Shown: one piece after another, positions 1 to 10,706 of the stretch | Layout: every line of letters begins with the position of its first letter | Position numbering within the stretch: the first letter of the stretch is position 1 | Assembly: GCA_951217055.1 (NCBI GenBank) | Contig: OX578283.1 | Location: 30,131,427 to 30,195,426 of the forward strand | Length of the DNA stretch: 64,000 nucleotides | Direction of reading: 5' to 3' | Source: Gerris lacustris | Taxonomy: Eukaryota; Arthropoda; Insecta; Hemiptera; Gerridae | Position numbers and translations under genes: made by a program | The notes under the pieces: model-generated | Database searches by the model: none | What the model was told of the DNA's origin: nothing | What the model saw: the letters and a program-made list of their open reading frames with translations, nothing else

Positions 1-37
1 ATACGTACAGTTTCCCCGGAAAATGCGCTTAAAGTTC
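1..37 (+). repeat. Left terminal inverted repeat of the 9.4-kb element
   Basis: It reads ATACGTACAGTTTCCCCGGA and continues to position 37. It pairs with 9381-9417, with mismatches at positions 10, 14, 29 and 36. The repeat may continue upstream of the window. Confidence 0.75.
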
Positions 38-48
38 GGAAAAATAGT

Positions 49-76
49 GTTTTTTTTTTGGGGGGGGGGGGGGGGG
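49..76 (+). repeat. Homopolymer T-run then G-run
   Basis: About ten T are followed directly by about seventeen G. This is low-complexity sequence just inside the left end of the giant element, and its length is likely unreliable in an assembly. Confidence 0.9.
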
Positions 77-248
77 TTGGCCCAATTTTTCGCCCCCAAA
101 AAATATATATTGGGCGTTTGAATAACTTCAAACCATGAAGAACACGAATCTGAAGCCGAAAAAAATCTACTGATCTTACTTTTTTTAAAAAAAATTGAAT
201 AGGAATAAGAAACAAAAAAAAAAGATTTTTCCTTACATTGAGTCTTTG

Positions 249-383
<135 letters not shown>

Positions 384-386
384 ATA

Positions 387-718
387 TTTTTGTAGCGAAA
401 CGGCGACATTGTAGTACATTTTTGTAGCGAAACGTAACCCATGTGCGAAATGTAACCCTCATGTGCTAAACGTAACCATAGTAGTATATTTATGTAGCGA
501 AACGTAACCATTTTCGAAAATGGTTACGTTTCGACCATGTGCGAAATGTAACCCTCAGGTGCGAAACGTAACCCTCATGTGCTAAACGTAACCATAGTAG
601 TATATTTATGTAGCGAAACGTAACCATTTTCGAAAATGGTTACGTTTCGACCATGTGCGAAATGTAACCCTCAGGTGCGAAACGTAACCCTCATGAGCGA
701 AACGTAACCCTCAATTAT
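387..718 (+). repeat. Short GTAGCGAAACG motif array with two 36-bp perfect palindromes
   Basis: The motif GCGAAACGTAACC and close variants recur about a dozen times, mostly spaced 18-40 bp apart. A ~116-bp block is duplicated in tandem. Each block contains a perfect 36-bp palindrome (498-533 and 614-649) centred on TTCGAA, made of two head-to-head copies of GGTTACGTTTCG. The same motif heads every unit of the 208-bp arrays. Confidence 0.85.
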
Positions 719-961
719 TTTTATTTTTTTAATAGCTGTTAGATACAATAATTATGAACTGCAACATATTAGAGACAAATTGTAAGCACCTCTCTTTCCA
801 AAAGTATCCAATTAATAAGCAATACGATATTTTTTTCTCAATTACAACTCCCTTGACCACCCAAAAAAATTAAAATAAATTAGTAGACAGTTTAAATAAA
901 GTGAACAATATGATATTAACAATACGAACCAATCAATTACTCTAATTAAATGGATTGCAAT

Positions 962-1860
962 GGTCACATTTCGCTACAGATATGTATTTTCTCATTATAT
1001 TTTTGTAGCGAAACGGCGACACAAGAGTTTTTTTTTTCTTTTAAACATCTTATAGCCCGCAAATAAATTCAAAAATCTTTTGCCCACTTAGTAGAGAGTT
1101 CAAATTAAGAGAATTAGAGGATAATAAAGAATAAAAAAATAATAATTTTTTAATTAAATAAAATAAAATGGTCACATTTCGCTACAGATATGTTTTTTCT
1201 CATTACATTTTTGTAGCGAAACGGTGACAAAAGAGTTTTTTTTCTCTAAAAAATCTTATAGCCCGCAAATAAATTCCATAATCATTTGCTCACTTAGTAG
1301 AGAGTTCAAATGAAGTGAATTAGAGGATAATACAGAATAAAAAAACAACATAATTTTTTTGTTAAATAAAATGCAATGGTTACATTTCGCTACAGAAATG
1401 TATTTTCTCATTACATTTTTGTAGCGAAACGGCGACACAAGAGTTCTTTTTTCTCTAAATAATCTTAAAGCCCGAAAATAAATACAAAAATCATTTGCAC
1501 ACTTAGTAGAGAGTTCAAATGAAGTGAATTAGAGAATAATAATGAATAAAATGAAACGTGTGATTTTTTAGTTAAATAAAATGCAATGGTTACGTTTCGC
1601 TGAAGATATGTATTTTCTCATTACATTTTTGTAGCGAAACGGCGACACAAGAGTTTTTTTTCTCTAAAAAATCTTATAGCCCAAAAATACATACATAAAT
1701 CATTTGCACACTTAGTAGAGAGTACAAAAATGAAGCTAATTATAGGATATTATTATTTTTTTAAAAATCGTTTATTTTTTTTAATTAAATAAAGTGCAAT
1801 GGTTACATTTCGCTAGAGATATTTTTTTCTCATCATATTTTTGTAGAAACACAAGAGTTT
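962..1860 (+). repeat. Left satellite array, ~208-bp monomers, about 4 units
   Basis: Successive monomers start with GGTYACRTTTCGCT at about 962, 1170, 1378, 1587 and 1800, so the period is 208-213 bp. Each unit carries TTTTTGTAGCGAAACGGCGA, then a T-run, then AGTAGAGAGTTCAAATGAAG, then an A-rich end. The units are visibly diverged from each other. The right array is the same monomer inverted. The 240 bp before the array (719-961) is AT-rich and holds nothing recognisable. Confidence 0.85.
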
Positions 1861-1918
1861 TTTTTCTAAAAAATCTTGGTGAATTTACTTACATAAAGTA
1901 AGTAATGTGATATTACCG

Positions 1919-2473
1919 AAAAATAGACTGCCAATTAGTGTGGCACATAGCTTCCTCGCATCCTATCAAGTTCTTTATTGTTATATTACTTTGTTGTTAT
2001 ATTGTTTATTTTGTAGCAATTATGAATAGTTTTAGCGATCTTTAACACTTCATAGCGGTGTCGGTGTTGGTTTTACTAAAAAATTGTATTTGAAAAAAGT
2101 GTTTCTCTCATTGAATAGATGAAGTTTGATTTTTTCCCGGCCTAAAATTCCAAATTTAAATTTGAAGTTCAAGTTTACGCGAGCGTTCCGCGTGAACGCT
2201 TGGACGGATAACGTTGTCCAACGAACTCGTCCTGAGCATTGGTAAAATAAAACATGTCTACCAAATTTAATCTAAATCGGTCGACATTTACTCAAGTTAT
2301 CGTCACTCGTTTCATAATTCGCAGAGACACAGACCGACAGACACGAGACCAAAAATGTTCCCTGATGTATGAAACGGATTTCTGTCTTGGAATTTTTAAA
2401 ATCGGAGACATAAAAGTTTTCGTTCTCAAAAGTGAACACAATACCGTTACCTTCGATAAACTCGGAAGCAAAA
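1919..2473 (-). mobile_element. Family A hairpin element, full length, reverse orientation
   Basis: Read on the minus strand, it starts with the GCTTCCGAG end (here slightly decayed). It passes through GACATCAGGGAACATTTTTG-like sequence, a CTGT-type hinge and the A core (GATAACTTGAGTAAATG, GCGACACCGCTATGAAGTG). It ends with the shared 3' module GTGCCACACTAATTGGCAG followed by TCTATTTTT. It has no terminal inverted repeats and no coding capacity. Better copies lie at 6221-6812 and 16338-16935. Confidence 0.8.
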
Positions 2474-2677
2474 TCGTATTTTTTTAAATTTATTAAATAG
2501 AATGCAATGGTTTCATTTTGTTACAGATTTATATGTTAATTTTACATATTTTTAGCAAATCGGAGTCAAAAATATATATGGCTTATAAGACTTGAAAAGA
2601 AGCAATTAAAATATTTAAACACTTTAAATAAAGGGAAGAATGGGATTTTACACATTAAAAGCAATCATATTATATTA

Positions 2678-2810
2678 TTGCTTCCGAGCTTAACGGAAGC
2701 ATTGTATTCACTTTTGAGGATGAAAACATTTTTGACTCCGATTTTAAAAATTCCCAGACAGAAATCCGATTCAAGCATCAGGGAACATTTTTGGGCTCGT
2801 GTCTGTATTA
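2678..2810 (+). mobile_element. Family A/B 5' fragment
   Basis: It begins TTGCTTCCGAGCTTAACGGA and runs through the ATCAGGGAACATTTTTG region. It stops at the CTGT hinge. The core and 3' module are missing, so it cannot be assigned to A or B. Confidence 0.7.
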
Positions 2811-2895
2811 CATTGTCTAGGATATCGATGATTTTACTCTAAAAAAATAAAATGTTTAAATTCGAAGGTTGACTTAAACACAATTTGTATAAATT

Positions 2896-3565
2896 AATTT
2901 GTTATTGATGGATTTTTTAGGTGTGATTGAAAGTAATCAAATTTTAATAATTTTTATAACTTTAAGTGTGAGACGTTTCGACCCTTTTAGTAAGGTCATC
3001 TTCTTATCACATTTTTTTTATAATTCAGTGATTCAGTGTAGCATAATAAAGACTTATAAATGGTTTATATTTTTCTTAAAATAATTGCACCACCTCAATG
3101 CGAGTTCGTCATTTTCATCATATCGTTATACAATTAAAATTCAGTCAACATTTTGTATTTTTACAATAAATAAATAGGTAGTCATAATTGCTATCATATT
3201 ATTTGTAGTTGAAATTTGTAGATTGATTTAATGTCAGGCTTTATGTGTTTTTAAATGTTGCTTTTTGTAATTCTTTTTAAGTTTTAAATGATTTTTAATA
3301 ATTTTTAAGTTTAAATTTATTTGTAAAAAAATATGATATGATGAAAATTACGAACTCTGATGGAGGTAATTCAATTATTTTAAGAAAAATATAAACCATT
3401 TGTAAGTCTTTATTATATGCTACACTGAATCACTGAATTAAAGAAAAAATGTGATAAGAAGATGACCTTACAAAAAGGGTCGAAACGTCTCACAATTAAA
3501 GTTATTAAAATTATTTAAATTTGATTACTTTTAATCACACCTAAAAAATCCATCAATTACAAATT
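2896..3565. mobile_element. Foldback MITE with ~230-bp inverted arms
   Basis: The left arm (about 2896-3126) and right arm (about 3335-3565) are near-perfect reverse complements around a ~208-bp AT-rich loop. The arms end in GATGGATTTTTTAGGTGTGA and its complement. Each arm carries the motif GAAGATGACC...GGGTCGAAACGT: on the minus strand at 2968-3010 and on the plus strand at 3451-3493. It has no coding capacity. No convincing target duplication was identified. Confidence 0.8.
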
Positions 3566-3744
3566 TAAAGAAGGTGTTGTAAGTTTAACAACTGTTTATC
3601 AATAGGAAAATTAAACACAATAGTTTTAAAAGTATTGACAAACTCTAAAAAATACATATTTCTTCTGGTTCGTAGTTTTCTCTCCTTTTTTCCCCTTAAT
3701 ACAATGTATAAATTTAACGATATAGATACGACAAAACGTTATAC

Positions 3745-4180
3745 CAAAAATAGTCTGCTAATTATAGAGTGTCACATTGCTTCCTCACGTCCTATTTTGT
3801 ATACTTACAGGATGTTATGCTTTTACGTTTGATGTTATCAAATTAATTATATTTATTAGGTTTCTTAAACCTAGTTAAAGCATTAATTAAGCAAAAGTTA
3901 AAGAGTGCAAACGGCTGAGTACTTTTGAAGATATAGGTGTAAATAAATGTATGTTTGTGAGCATGTTGAAGAGAATCAAATGGAAGCAGAAGATTAAAAC
4001 TTATATGGGACCAACAATAGGCTGATTATGACCTTTCATCCAAATTTTATTAAAATGGAACGAGTGGTTTTTAAGATATGTTGGTTCGCAAAAATTGGGC
4101 GACAGACAAACAGACAGACTGACTCGAAACCAAAAAATAAATCCCTGATCCCTAAACGGATTTTTATCTTGAATTTTTTT
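3745..4180 (-). mobile_element. Family B element, truncated at its 5' end, reverse orientation
   Basis: It starts with a degenerate 3' module (GTCTGCTAATTATAGAGTGT, then CACATTGCTTCCTC). It continues with B-core landmarks: GTAAATAAATGTATGTTTGT, TATATGGGACCAACAATAGG, TTTTTAAGATATG and the GACAGACAAACAGACAG hinge. It then fades at TTTTATCTTGAATTTTTTT, before the 5' hairpin. Confidence 0.75.
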
Positions 4181-5312
4181 TATTTGTATAAAAATTATTT
4201 ATTAAAATTATTTATGCTACATTACTGTTACTGTATGAAAATTAGATTTTCAATGTCGTCATTATGTATTTATATAGTAATTGTTTGTAGCTTAAAAATG
4301 AATCCGGAAATTTCATTCATTGCATAAGTATTTTAAAGTACTGTCCTGGAAATGAACATTAGGAATTGCATTTTATTGCTAAGCATATAATAAAAGCATA
4401 TACCAAAAAAGGGAATAATACAAAAGTGCCCGATACTTCACATAGTAAACTTTTATTTATACATAACTAGCTGGATTCCCGTGCTTCACTAAGGAGTGTT
4501 ATATAGCGAATGTATTTATATTTAATTTGATGGGTTAATAAACTACCCTCAAGAAACATAGTGTTTTAAAGAGGGGTAATAATTATGTTTGAGAGGACAA
4601 ATATTCTATCTGAGTAAAATTTATTTGGAAATTTAATTTTTTCACTAAAAATCGTTTTTAAGAAGTCATTTTGACTTTTTATCAGTTTTTATTTCAACGC
4701 GCTGAAAATCAGACCCTAAAATTAATTTCTCAATCTTTCTCGGTTTAGGAATTTGGAGCATTAGGCAACTAGGTTCAACAAATAGAATCCATGCGTCTGA
4801 ACACAAAACTTTTGTTGTACCTAACACTTTGTAGCACTTTTGTTAATTTTTATTTTATCCCAACACTTTCTCGAAATATAAACATCGCACACACAAAGAG
4901 AGAGGAGAAGGAAAGAAAAATATATGGATGACAGGGTGAAAGGAAATATGTATATTATAACCTGTTTTACATAGTTTTTATAAATTCAGTAGAATTACAG
5001 AATTACTTTTCACATAAGTAAGAAATTAGGAGAGTGAAGAGATGTGAGTCACAGACCGCTTTACTTCACAGGGTTTGATACCAGGGATCCGAGGAGAAAC
5101 CGATAAAACGAAACAATAAAATAACACCTGATATCCAAACTTCGAACTATTTTTAAACATTTTGCAGGAAATAAAGAATATATATACATTAATTATATAA
5201 AAACAATATATATATTAATAAAAATATATATATTAATTTTAGTTTTATAAAAACAAATTACTCTGAGTAATGTAAAACACATAATGTTGGCCGTATTCAA
5301 TAATAATATAAT
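4181..5312. other. AT-rich spacer without recognised features
   Basis: No coding sequence, tRNA or long repeat was recognised. The stretch at 4470-5100 is diverse enough in composition to be an old, decayed insertion. It lies within the core of the giant foldback structure. Confidence 0.5.
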
Positions 5313-6220
5313 AAAAAAAAATAGTCTGTCGATTAGTGAGGCACATAGCTTCCTCGCTTTCTATTTTATTGAACGAATGGTATAATGAGATTTCGATCTC
5401 TTTCGATTCCTAGTGGGGTTAGACTTATTTTTTTAGTATGTAGTATTATATTTGCGCAACAGTAAAAATTAATATGAATATGGGCCCATCTGTGGGCAAC
5501 TTTCGACAAACCATCCAAGTTTCTTTAAAATCGGATCAGTACTTTTAAACATAGTCTGCCCATTATTGTGGCACATAGCTTCCTCGTGTCCTACAACGTA
5601 CTTAAATGATACTTTAAGAAATCATTATTGTCTTATTAATTTAATTTTTTCCCTCTTTTTATTATAAATCGTATCAATTTAAGCGTATTTTATTCTGGTA
5701 AAAACTATAATGATGTTAGTAAAACAAAGTTGTTGCTTCAATACCCAGAGGGGTTACACTTATTATCATTTAATATTAAATGTGCGCAGAAGTATGGAAT
5801 CTAGATGGGCCTCTCTCCGTCCGCGTTTAAAACTATTTTCTCAGGAACTAGATTTTTCCTGGGGAAATGCCTTATATCTTTAGATTTGTATTTAAATGGT
5901 AGACCATTAGAATTTTTTAATCAAAATCGTCGGGACCATTTCGAGAAATTTGGAGCTAAAATTCAATTCTCGACTTCGCCTGCGTATGATTTTCTGAACA
6001 TGTATAAAATCGGCCTAGGCCTAGTAGTTTAAGCTCCACGCGTCGGCTCCAGGAAACGGAATTGAGATCATTCTGAAAAACGAAAGAATTGTATATGTCT
6101 CCGAATTAAAATAGTCTCCCAATTAGAGAGGCCCGTAGCTTCCTCGCATCCTACAACATACATTATTGATATTATGCTTTACAGGAATTATTGTCTGATT
6201 TACTTAATTAGCTGTCACAT
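5313..6220. repeat. Mosaic of three solo 3' modules and a B-like subfamily
   Basis: Copies of the shared module, reading roughly ATAGTCTGCCAATTAGTG then GCACATAGCTTCCTCG, lie at 5313-5366, 5549-5595 and 6108-6157, all in minus orientation. Between them are fragments with TTTCGACAAACCATC and GGGTTACACTTATTATC and, at 5795-6050, a decayed sequence unlike the other copies. At 6052-6107 is a plus-strand fragment of the A/B 5' end (TCATTCTGAAAAACGAAAG) abutting a minus-strand module, so the segment was built by nested insertion. Confidence 0.6.
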
Positions 6221-6812
6221 TTGCTCCTGAGCTTACCGAAAGTAACGGAATGTCAGAAGCTATAAGATCATTCTGATTCTGAAGGACGAAAATTGTTTAT
6301 TTCTCCCATTTCAAAAATTCCAAGACAAGAAATCCGTTTCAGACATCAGGAAACATTTTTGGTTCCGTGTCTGTCGGTCTGTGTGTCTGCTAATCATGAA
6401 ACGTGCGACGATAACTTGAGTAAATGTCGACCGATTTTGATGAAATTTGGTAGACATACTCATTTTACCAATACCCAGGACGAGTTCGTTGGACAACGTT
6501 ATTCGTTCAAGGTTCACGCGCAACGCTCGCTTAAACGTGAACTTCAAATTTAAAATTGGAATTTTAGGTCGGGAAAAAAATCAAACTTCATCTATTCATC
6601 TATTCAATGAGAGAAACACTTTTTTCAAATACAATTTTTTAGTAAAACCAACAGCGACACCGCTATGAAGTGTTAAAGATCGCTCAAAACTTTTAATACT
6701 TTTCACACAATAAACAAGAAAGTAATATAACGTTAATATTAATATAACAATAAAGTACATGATAGGATGCGAGCAAGCTATGTGCCACACTAATTGGCAG
6801 TCTATTTTTTTG
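6221..6812 (+). mobile_element. Family A hairpin element, full length
   Basis: It begins TTGCTCCTGAGCTTACCGAA, followed by GTTCCGTGTCTGTCGGTCTG at the hinge. The A core follows (GATAACTTGAGTAAATGTCG, GTTCGTTGGACAACGTTATT, AACAGCGACACCGCTATGAA). It ends with GTGCCACACTAATTGGCAG and TCTATTTTTTT. It sits in inverted orientation to the copy at 1919-2473. The two are not obviously closer to each other than to the copy at 16338. Open frames across it are low-information CTGT/GACA translations, not genes. Confidence 0.85.
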
Positions 6813-7129
6813 TAGTACTATAATTTTTGCATTTATTATAAAAATATATGAGTTAATAAGCTAAAATGTTACTTCTTAATAAACTAGAGAAGAAAAAAAG
6901 TACTTTCTTTCTTCGTGTACAACATATGTTCAATTTAATTCCAAATATACAAACGCAAAAATCTGAACGCTCAAATTTTGTTGACATTTTCATGTTTTTA
7001 CTTAGGCACATAAACTCGAAAAGCTTTACCCAAAAACAACACAATAAAGCGTTACATGAAAATCTCTCACTGTATTGGTACACTCGTATGCAAGCAATTT
7101 TTTTTTTCGGTATTACCCTATAATTCACT
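6813..7129. other. Spacer between family A copy and right array
   Basis: AT-rich. Overlapping open frames of 85 and 97 codons on opposite strands show no recognisable domain and are treated as chance. The end of this stretch grades into a divergent first satellite unit. Confidence 0.5.
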
Positions 7130-8950
7130 TCATTTGAACTCTCCACTAAGTGTGCAAATGATTTTTATATTTATTTTTAAGCAACAAGAATTTTTAGAGA
7201 AAATAAACATTAGTGTCGCAGTTTCGCTATAAAAATGTAATGAAATAATCATATTTGTAGCGAAATGTGACCATTTTATTTATTTAATTAAAAAATCACA
7301 CGTTTCATTTTATTTTGAATTATCCTCTAATTCACTTCATTGGTACTCTCTACTAAGTGGGAAAATGATTTTAATATTTATTTTCGGACCGTAAGATTGT
7401 TAGAGAAAAAAAACTCTCGTGTCGCCGTTTCGCTACAAAAATGTAATGAGAAAATACATATCTCTAGCGAAACGTAATCATTTTATTTATTTAATTAAAA
7501 AATCACACGTTTCATTTTATTCTGAATTATCCTCTAATTCACTTCATTGGTACTCTCTACTAAGAGGGAAAATGATTTGAATATTTATTTTCGGACCGTA
7601 AGATTGTTAGAGAAAAAAAAACTCTCGTGTCGCCGTTTCGCTACAAAAATGTAATGAGAAAATACATATCTCTAGCGAAACGTAATCATTTTATTTATTT
7701 AATTAAAAAATCACACGTTTCATTTTATTCTGAATTATCCTCTAATTCACTTCATTGGTACTCTCTACTAAGAGGGAAAATGATTTGAATATTTATTTTC
7801 GGACCGTAAGATTGTTAGAGAAAAAAAAACTCTCGTGTCGCCGTTTCGCTACAAAAATGTAATGAGAAAATACATATCTGTAGCGAAATGTAACCATTTT
7901 ATTTATTTAATTAAAAAATCACACGTTTCATTTTATTCTGAATTATCCTCTAATTCACGTCATTGGTACTCTCTACTAAGAGGGAAAATGATTTGAATAT
8001 TTATTTTCGGACCGTAAGATTGTTAGAGAAAAAAAACTCTCGTGTCGCCGTTTCGCTACAAAAATGTAATGAGAAAATACATATCTCTAGCGAAACGTAA
8101 TCATTTTATTTATTTAATTAAAAAATCACACGTTTCATTTTATTCTGAATTATCCTCTAATTAACGTCATTGGTACTCTCTACTAAGAGGGAAAATGATT
8201 TGAATATTTATTTTCGGACCGTAAGATTGTTAGAGAAAAAAAAACTCTCGTGTCGCCGTTTCGCTACAAAAATGTAATGAGAAAATACATATCTGTAGCG
8301 AAATGTAACCATTTTATTTATTTAATTAAAAAATCACACGTTTCATTTTATTCTGAATTATCCTCTAATTCACGTCATTGGTACTCTCTACTAAGAGGGA
8401 AAATGATTTGAATATTTATTTTCGGACCGTAAGATTGTTAGAGAAAAAAAAACTCTCGTGTCGGCGTTTCGCTACAAAAATGTAATGAGAAAATACATAT
8501 CTGTAGCGAAACATAACCATTTTATTTATTTAATTAAAAAATCACACGTTTCATTTTATTCTGAATTATCCTCTAATTCACTTCATTTGTACTCTCTACT
8601 AAGAGGGAAAATGATTTGAATATTTATTTTCGGACCGTAAGATTGTTAGAGAAAAAAAACTCTCGTGTCGCCGTTTCGCTACAAAAATGTAATGAGAAAA
8701 TACATATCTGTAGCGAAACGTAACCATTGCATTTTATTTAACTAAAAAATTGAACGTTTTTTTTATTCGGTATTATCCTATAATTCACTTCATTGGTACT
8801 CTCTACTGAGTGGAAAATGATTTTTATATTTATTTTTCGGGCCATAAGATTTTTTAGAGAAAAAAGAACTCTTTGTCGCCATGTCGCTACAAAAATGTAA
8901 TGAGAAAATACATATCTGTAGCGAAATGTAACCATTGCATTTTATTTAAT
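7130..8950 (-). repeat. Right satellite array, ~207-bp monomers, about 9 units, inverted
   Basis: Monomer landmarks (TAGCGAAAYGTAAYCATTTT) recur at about 7258, 7464, 7672, 7880, 8087, 8294, 8502, 8710 and 8918, so the period is ~207 bp. Units between about 7320 and 8700 are nearly identical, while the outer ones are diverged. Monomer variants alternate: CTAGCGAAACGTAATC at 7672 and 8087, GTAGCGAAATGTAACC at 7880 and 8294. This implies a two-monomer block of ~415 bp. The array is the reverse complement of the left array. Confidence 0.9.
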
Positions 8951-9233
8951 TAAAATATAATGTGATTGTTTTAATTCGCTATTGCCACATTTTTTACTTT
9001 TCCCGAACTCTGTACTATGTTTTTTTTAATGATTTTATACTTGTTTTGTGGGCCTATATGGCGTGTATATTTTGGTCTCCGTTTCGCTACAAAAATGTAC
9101 GGAATGGTTCTTTTTCGCTACAAATTTATTCGTTGGGACTGTTTGGATTTTTTACAAATCTGTAGCGAAATGTAACCTAGAATAAACTCGCACTTTTAGG
9201 TTAGGGTTACGTTTCGCTACAGACTGATCTATA

Positions 9234-9293
<60 letters not shown>
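8951..9293. repeat. Short motif copies, then (TA)n and poly-T near the right end
   Basis: Further copies of TTTCGCTACA-type motif occur at about 9080, 9115, 9160 and 9210. An interrupted TA tract (9230-9268) and a 26-base T run follow. This mirrors the left end, where a TA tract also precedes the motif repeats. Confidence 0.75.
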
Positions 9294-9302
<9 letters not shown>

Positions 9303-9380
9303 ATTTATTTATTTTTTTTATTTGTATTTATTTTTACTGACATTATTCTATATTAAAATTTATGTGACCGAGTGGGGAGG

Positions 9381-9417
9381 GTACTTTAGGCGCATTTTCC
9401 GGGAAAATTGTACGTAT
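9381..9417 (-). repeat. Right terminal inverted repeat of the 9.4-kb element
   Basis: Its reverse complement reads ATACGTACAATTTTCCCGGA and continues with AAATGCGCCTAAAGTAC. It matches 1-37 with four substitutions. The sequence after 9417 is AGGAGAAATTTTG. Confidence 0.75.
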
Positions 9418-9725
9418 AGGAGAAATTTTGACTTCAGGTTCGGATTCAGCAACCTCTAAAACATAAAGTTCAGGTAAAATTTTCTTGCAGCCCAAAAGTT
9501 CGTTAAATTTTGCAGAACATTGTAATTAGTCAATAACTATCGAAAATACTAAAGTTATGATAATTAGTCTATAATTATCTCGGTTTTATTCGTCATTCTA
9601 CTTAATTATTGTTTGGAAGATCTATCAACAGTTGTTTACGTTTGTTTACCAATAGTTCTAGATTAATGATGATTTCCCTCGATCTCAGTTGTCTTAAAAT
9701 GTTGAACAAGTAGTAATAAAGAGAA
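9418..9725. other. Flank of giant element, no gene seen
   Basis: Moderately complex sequence with no recognised repeat or open frame. It leads into the TATA-like box at 9726. Confidence 0.5.
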
Positions 9726-9735
9726 TATAAAAAGG
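9726..9735 (+). promoter_or_regulatory. TATA-like box upstream of the 192-codon frame
   Basis: TATAAAAAGG is a good match to a metazoan TATA box. It lies ~155 bp before the first ATG of the frame at 9882, where local GC content rises. Such matches are common by chance in AT-rich DNA. Confidence 0.25.
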
Positions 9736-9881
9736 ACCTGAGGAGAGGAGTCCCAGGTGGAGGATTGAAATGCCCCCCAGAGTGATCTTTTATTTAGTTG
9801 AAAGTTTGTCTGAGGAACAAGTCCCTCTTAGTTTAGTGGTTTCCGGAGTTTTCCAAAAAGGAAAAGTGAGCGCGTTAGGAA

Positions 9882-10460
9882 ATGTTATGTGAGATTAGTA
9901 TGCCAAGTGTGACGGAGTGTTCGGTCTCGTTCTTCTTGTGGAGTTTTCAAAGTATCCCGCGTGTGGTCGATTTTCACGAGGAAAGACGAGTTAAGAACTC
10001 TCTCCCCTCTCTTCGAAGTGAAACCGTCAAATTTTCAGTTTGGGAAGTTGTAGGTCGGAGGAAGCTCCTGAAGGATAATCGTCTCGTCGAGAGAAATCCC
10101 CTCTCTGGATTTTCAACTTTGTTCAGGGGTGAGCCAGAACCGCCTTTTTACTTCTACTCGCTTTCAACTCTACCCCGAACCTCGCGGGGTTTTCCTTGCA
10201 TAGTATTAAATACTTGTGCCGAGTTGTTTAAGCTTCTCCTCCTCCCACCATCGGAAGAAGAAGGACCCAGTAGAACTTCTACTCTATTTCTTTATCTCCT
10301 TTTCCACTTCTTCGTATTCTCATCCTCCGGACGTTTTGCGGGCGAATCCTTCTCTCTTTTAAAATCGGATTTTGAAAACCTCTTTGAGAATAGTCGCCGA
10401 GGAAATATCTTTCAAGCGTTTCCTCTTTTCTTTGGAAATATCCTCTCTCCTATATTATGA
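9882..10460 (+). CDS. Hypothetical 192-aa frame, possibly a 5' UTR or first-exon region
   Basis: This is the longest open frame in the window. It lies in a GC-richer stretch (about 9750-10540) unlike its surroundings. No family is recognised. The translation is rich in Phe, Ser, Leu and Arg, with short acidic and proline-rich patches (LLLPPSEEEGPS), and has no clear signal peptide or repeat. An upstream TATA-like box (9726) and a consensus splice donor (GTAAGT at 10534) after the stop suggest the whole stretch may be an untranslated leader exon containing a chance frame. A second frame, 10372-10569, overlaps in another phase and reads through that donor. The protein reading is unproven. Confidence 0.22.
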   Translation: MLCEISMPSVTECSVSFFLWSFQSIPRVVDFHEERRVKNSLPSLRSETVKFSVWEVVGRRKLLKDNRLVERNPLSGFSTLFRGEPEPPFYFYSLSTLPRTSRGFPCIVLNTCAELFKLLLLPPSEEEGPSRTSTLFLYLLFHFFVFSSSGRFAGESFSLLKSDFENLFENSRRGNIFQAFPLFFGNILSPIL

Positions 10461-10533
10461 CCTGAAATCCCTCATACGAGTTTTCAAAAGCCCTTTATTA
10501 ATTTCCTTGCCTTCTTTTCGATTCCACCTAGAA

Positions 10534-10539
10534 GTAAGT
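10534..10539 (+). other. Candidate 5' splice site
   Basis: GAA|GTAAGT matches the metazoan donor consensus. It sits where the GC-richer stretch gives way to AT-rich DNA. If real, it would end an exon of roughly 770 bp running from the TATA-directed start. This is inference only. Confidence 0.22.
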
Positions 10540-10653
10540 CACGTAAATCAGATTTCGGAGTATATTTGAATTGACTAACTCGATTTCTTTGAATTATTTT
10601 TTCTTACGGTAAAGTGGTTTGCTTTATAAAGGTGCTTTTATAATCCGAAAAAA

Positions 10654-10706
<53 letters not shown>

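Noticed and set aside
6853..7146. Overlapping 85- and 97-codon frames on opposite strands
   Set aside because: AT-rich, no domain, no splice or promoter support; likely chance.
7130..8950. CRISPR-like or functional tandem gene array
   Set aside because: The units are ~207 bp with no unique spacers; this is ordinary satellite architecture in a eukaryotic context.
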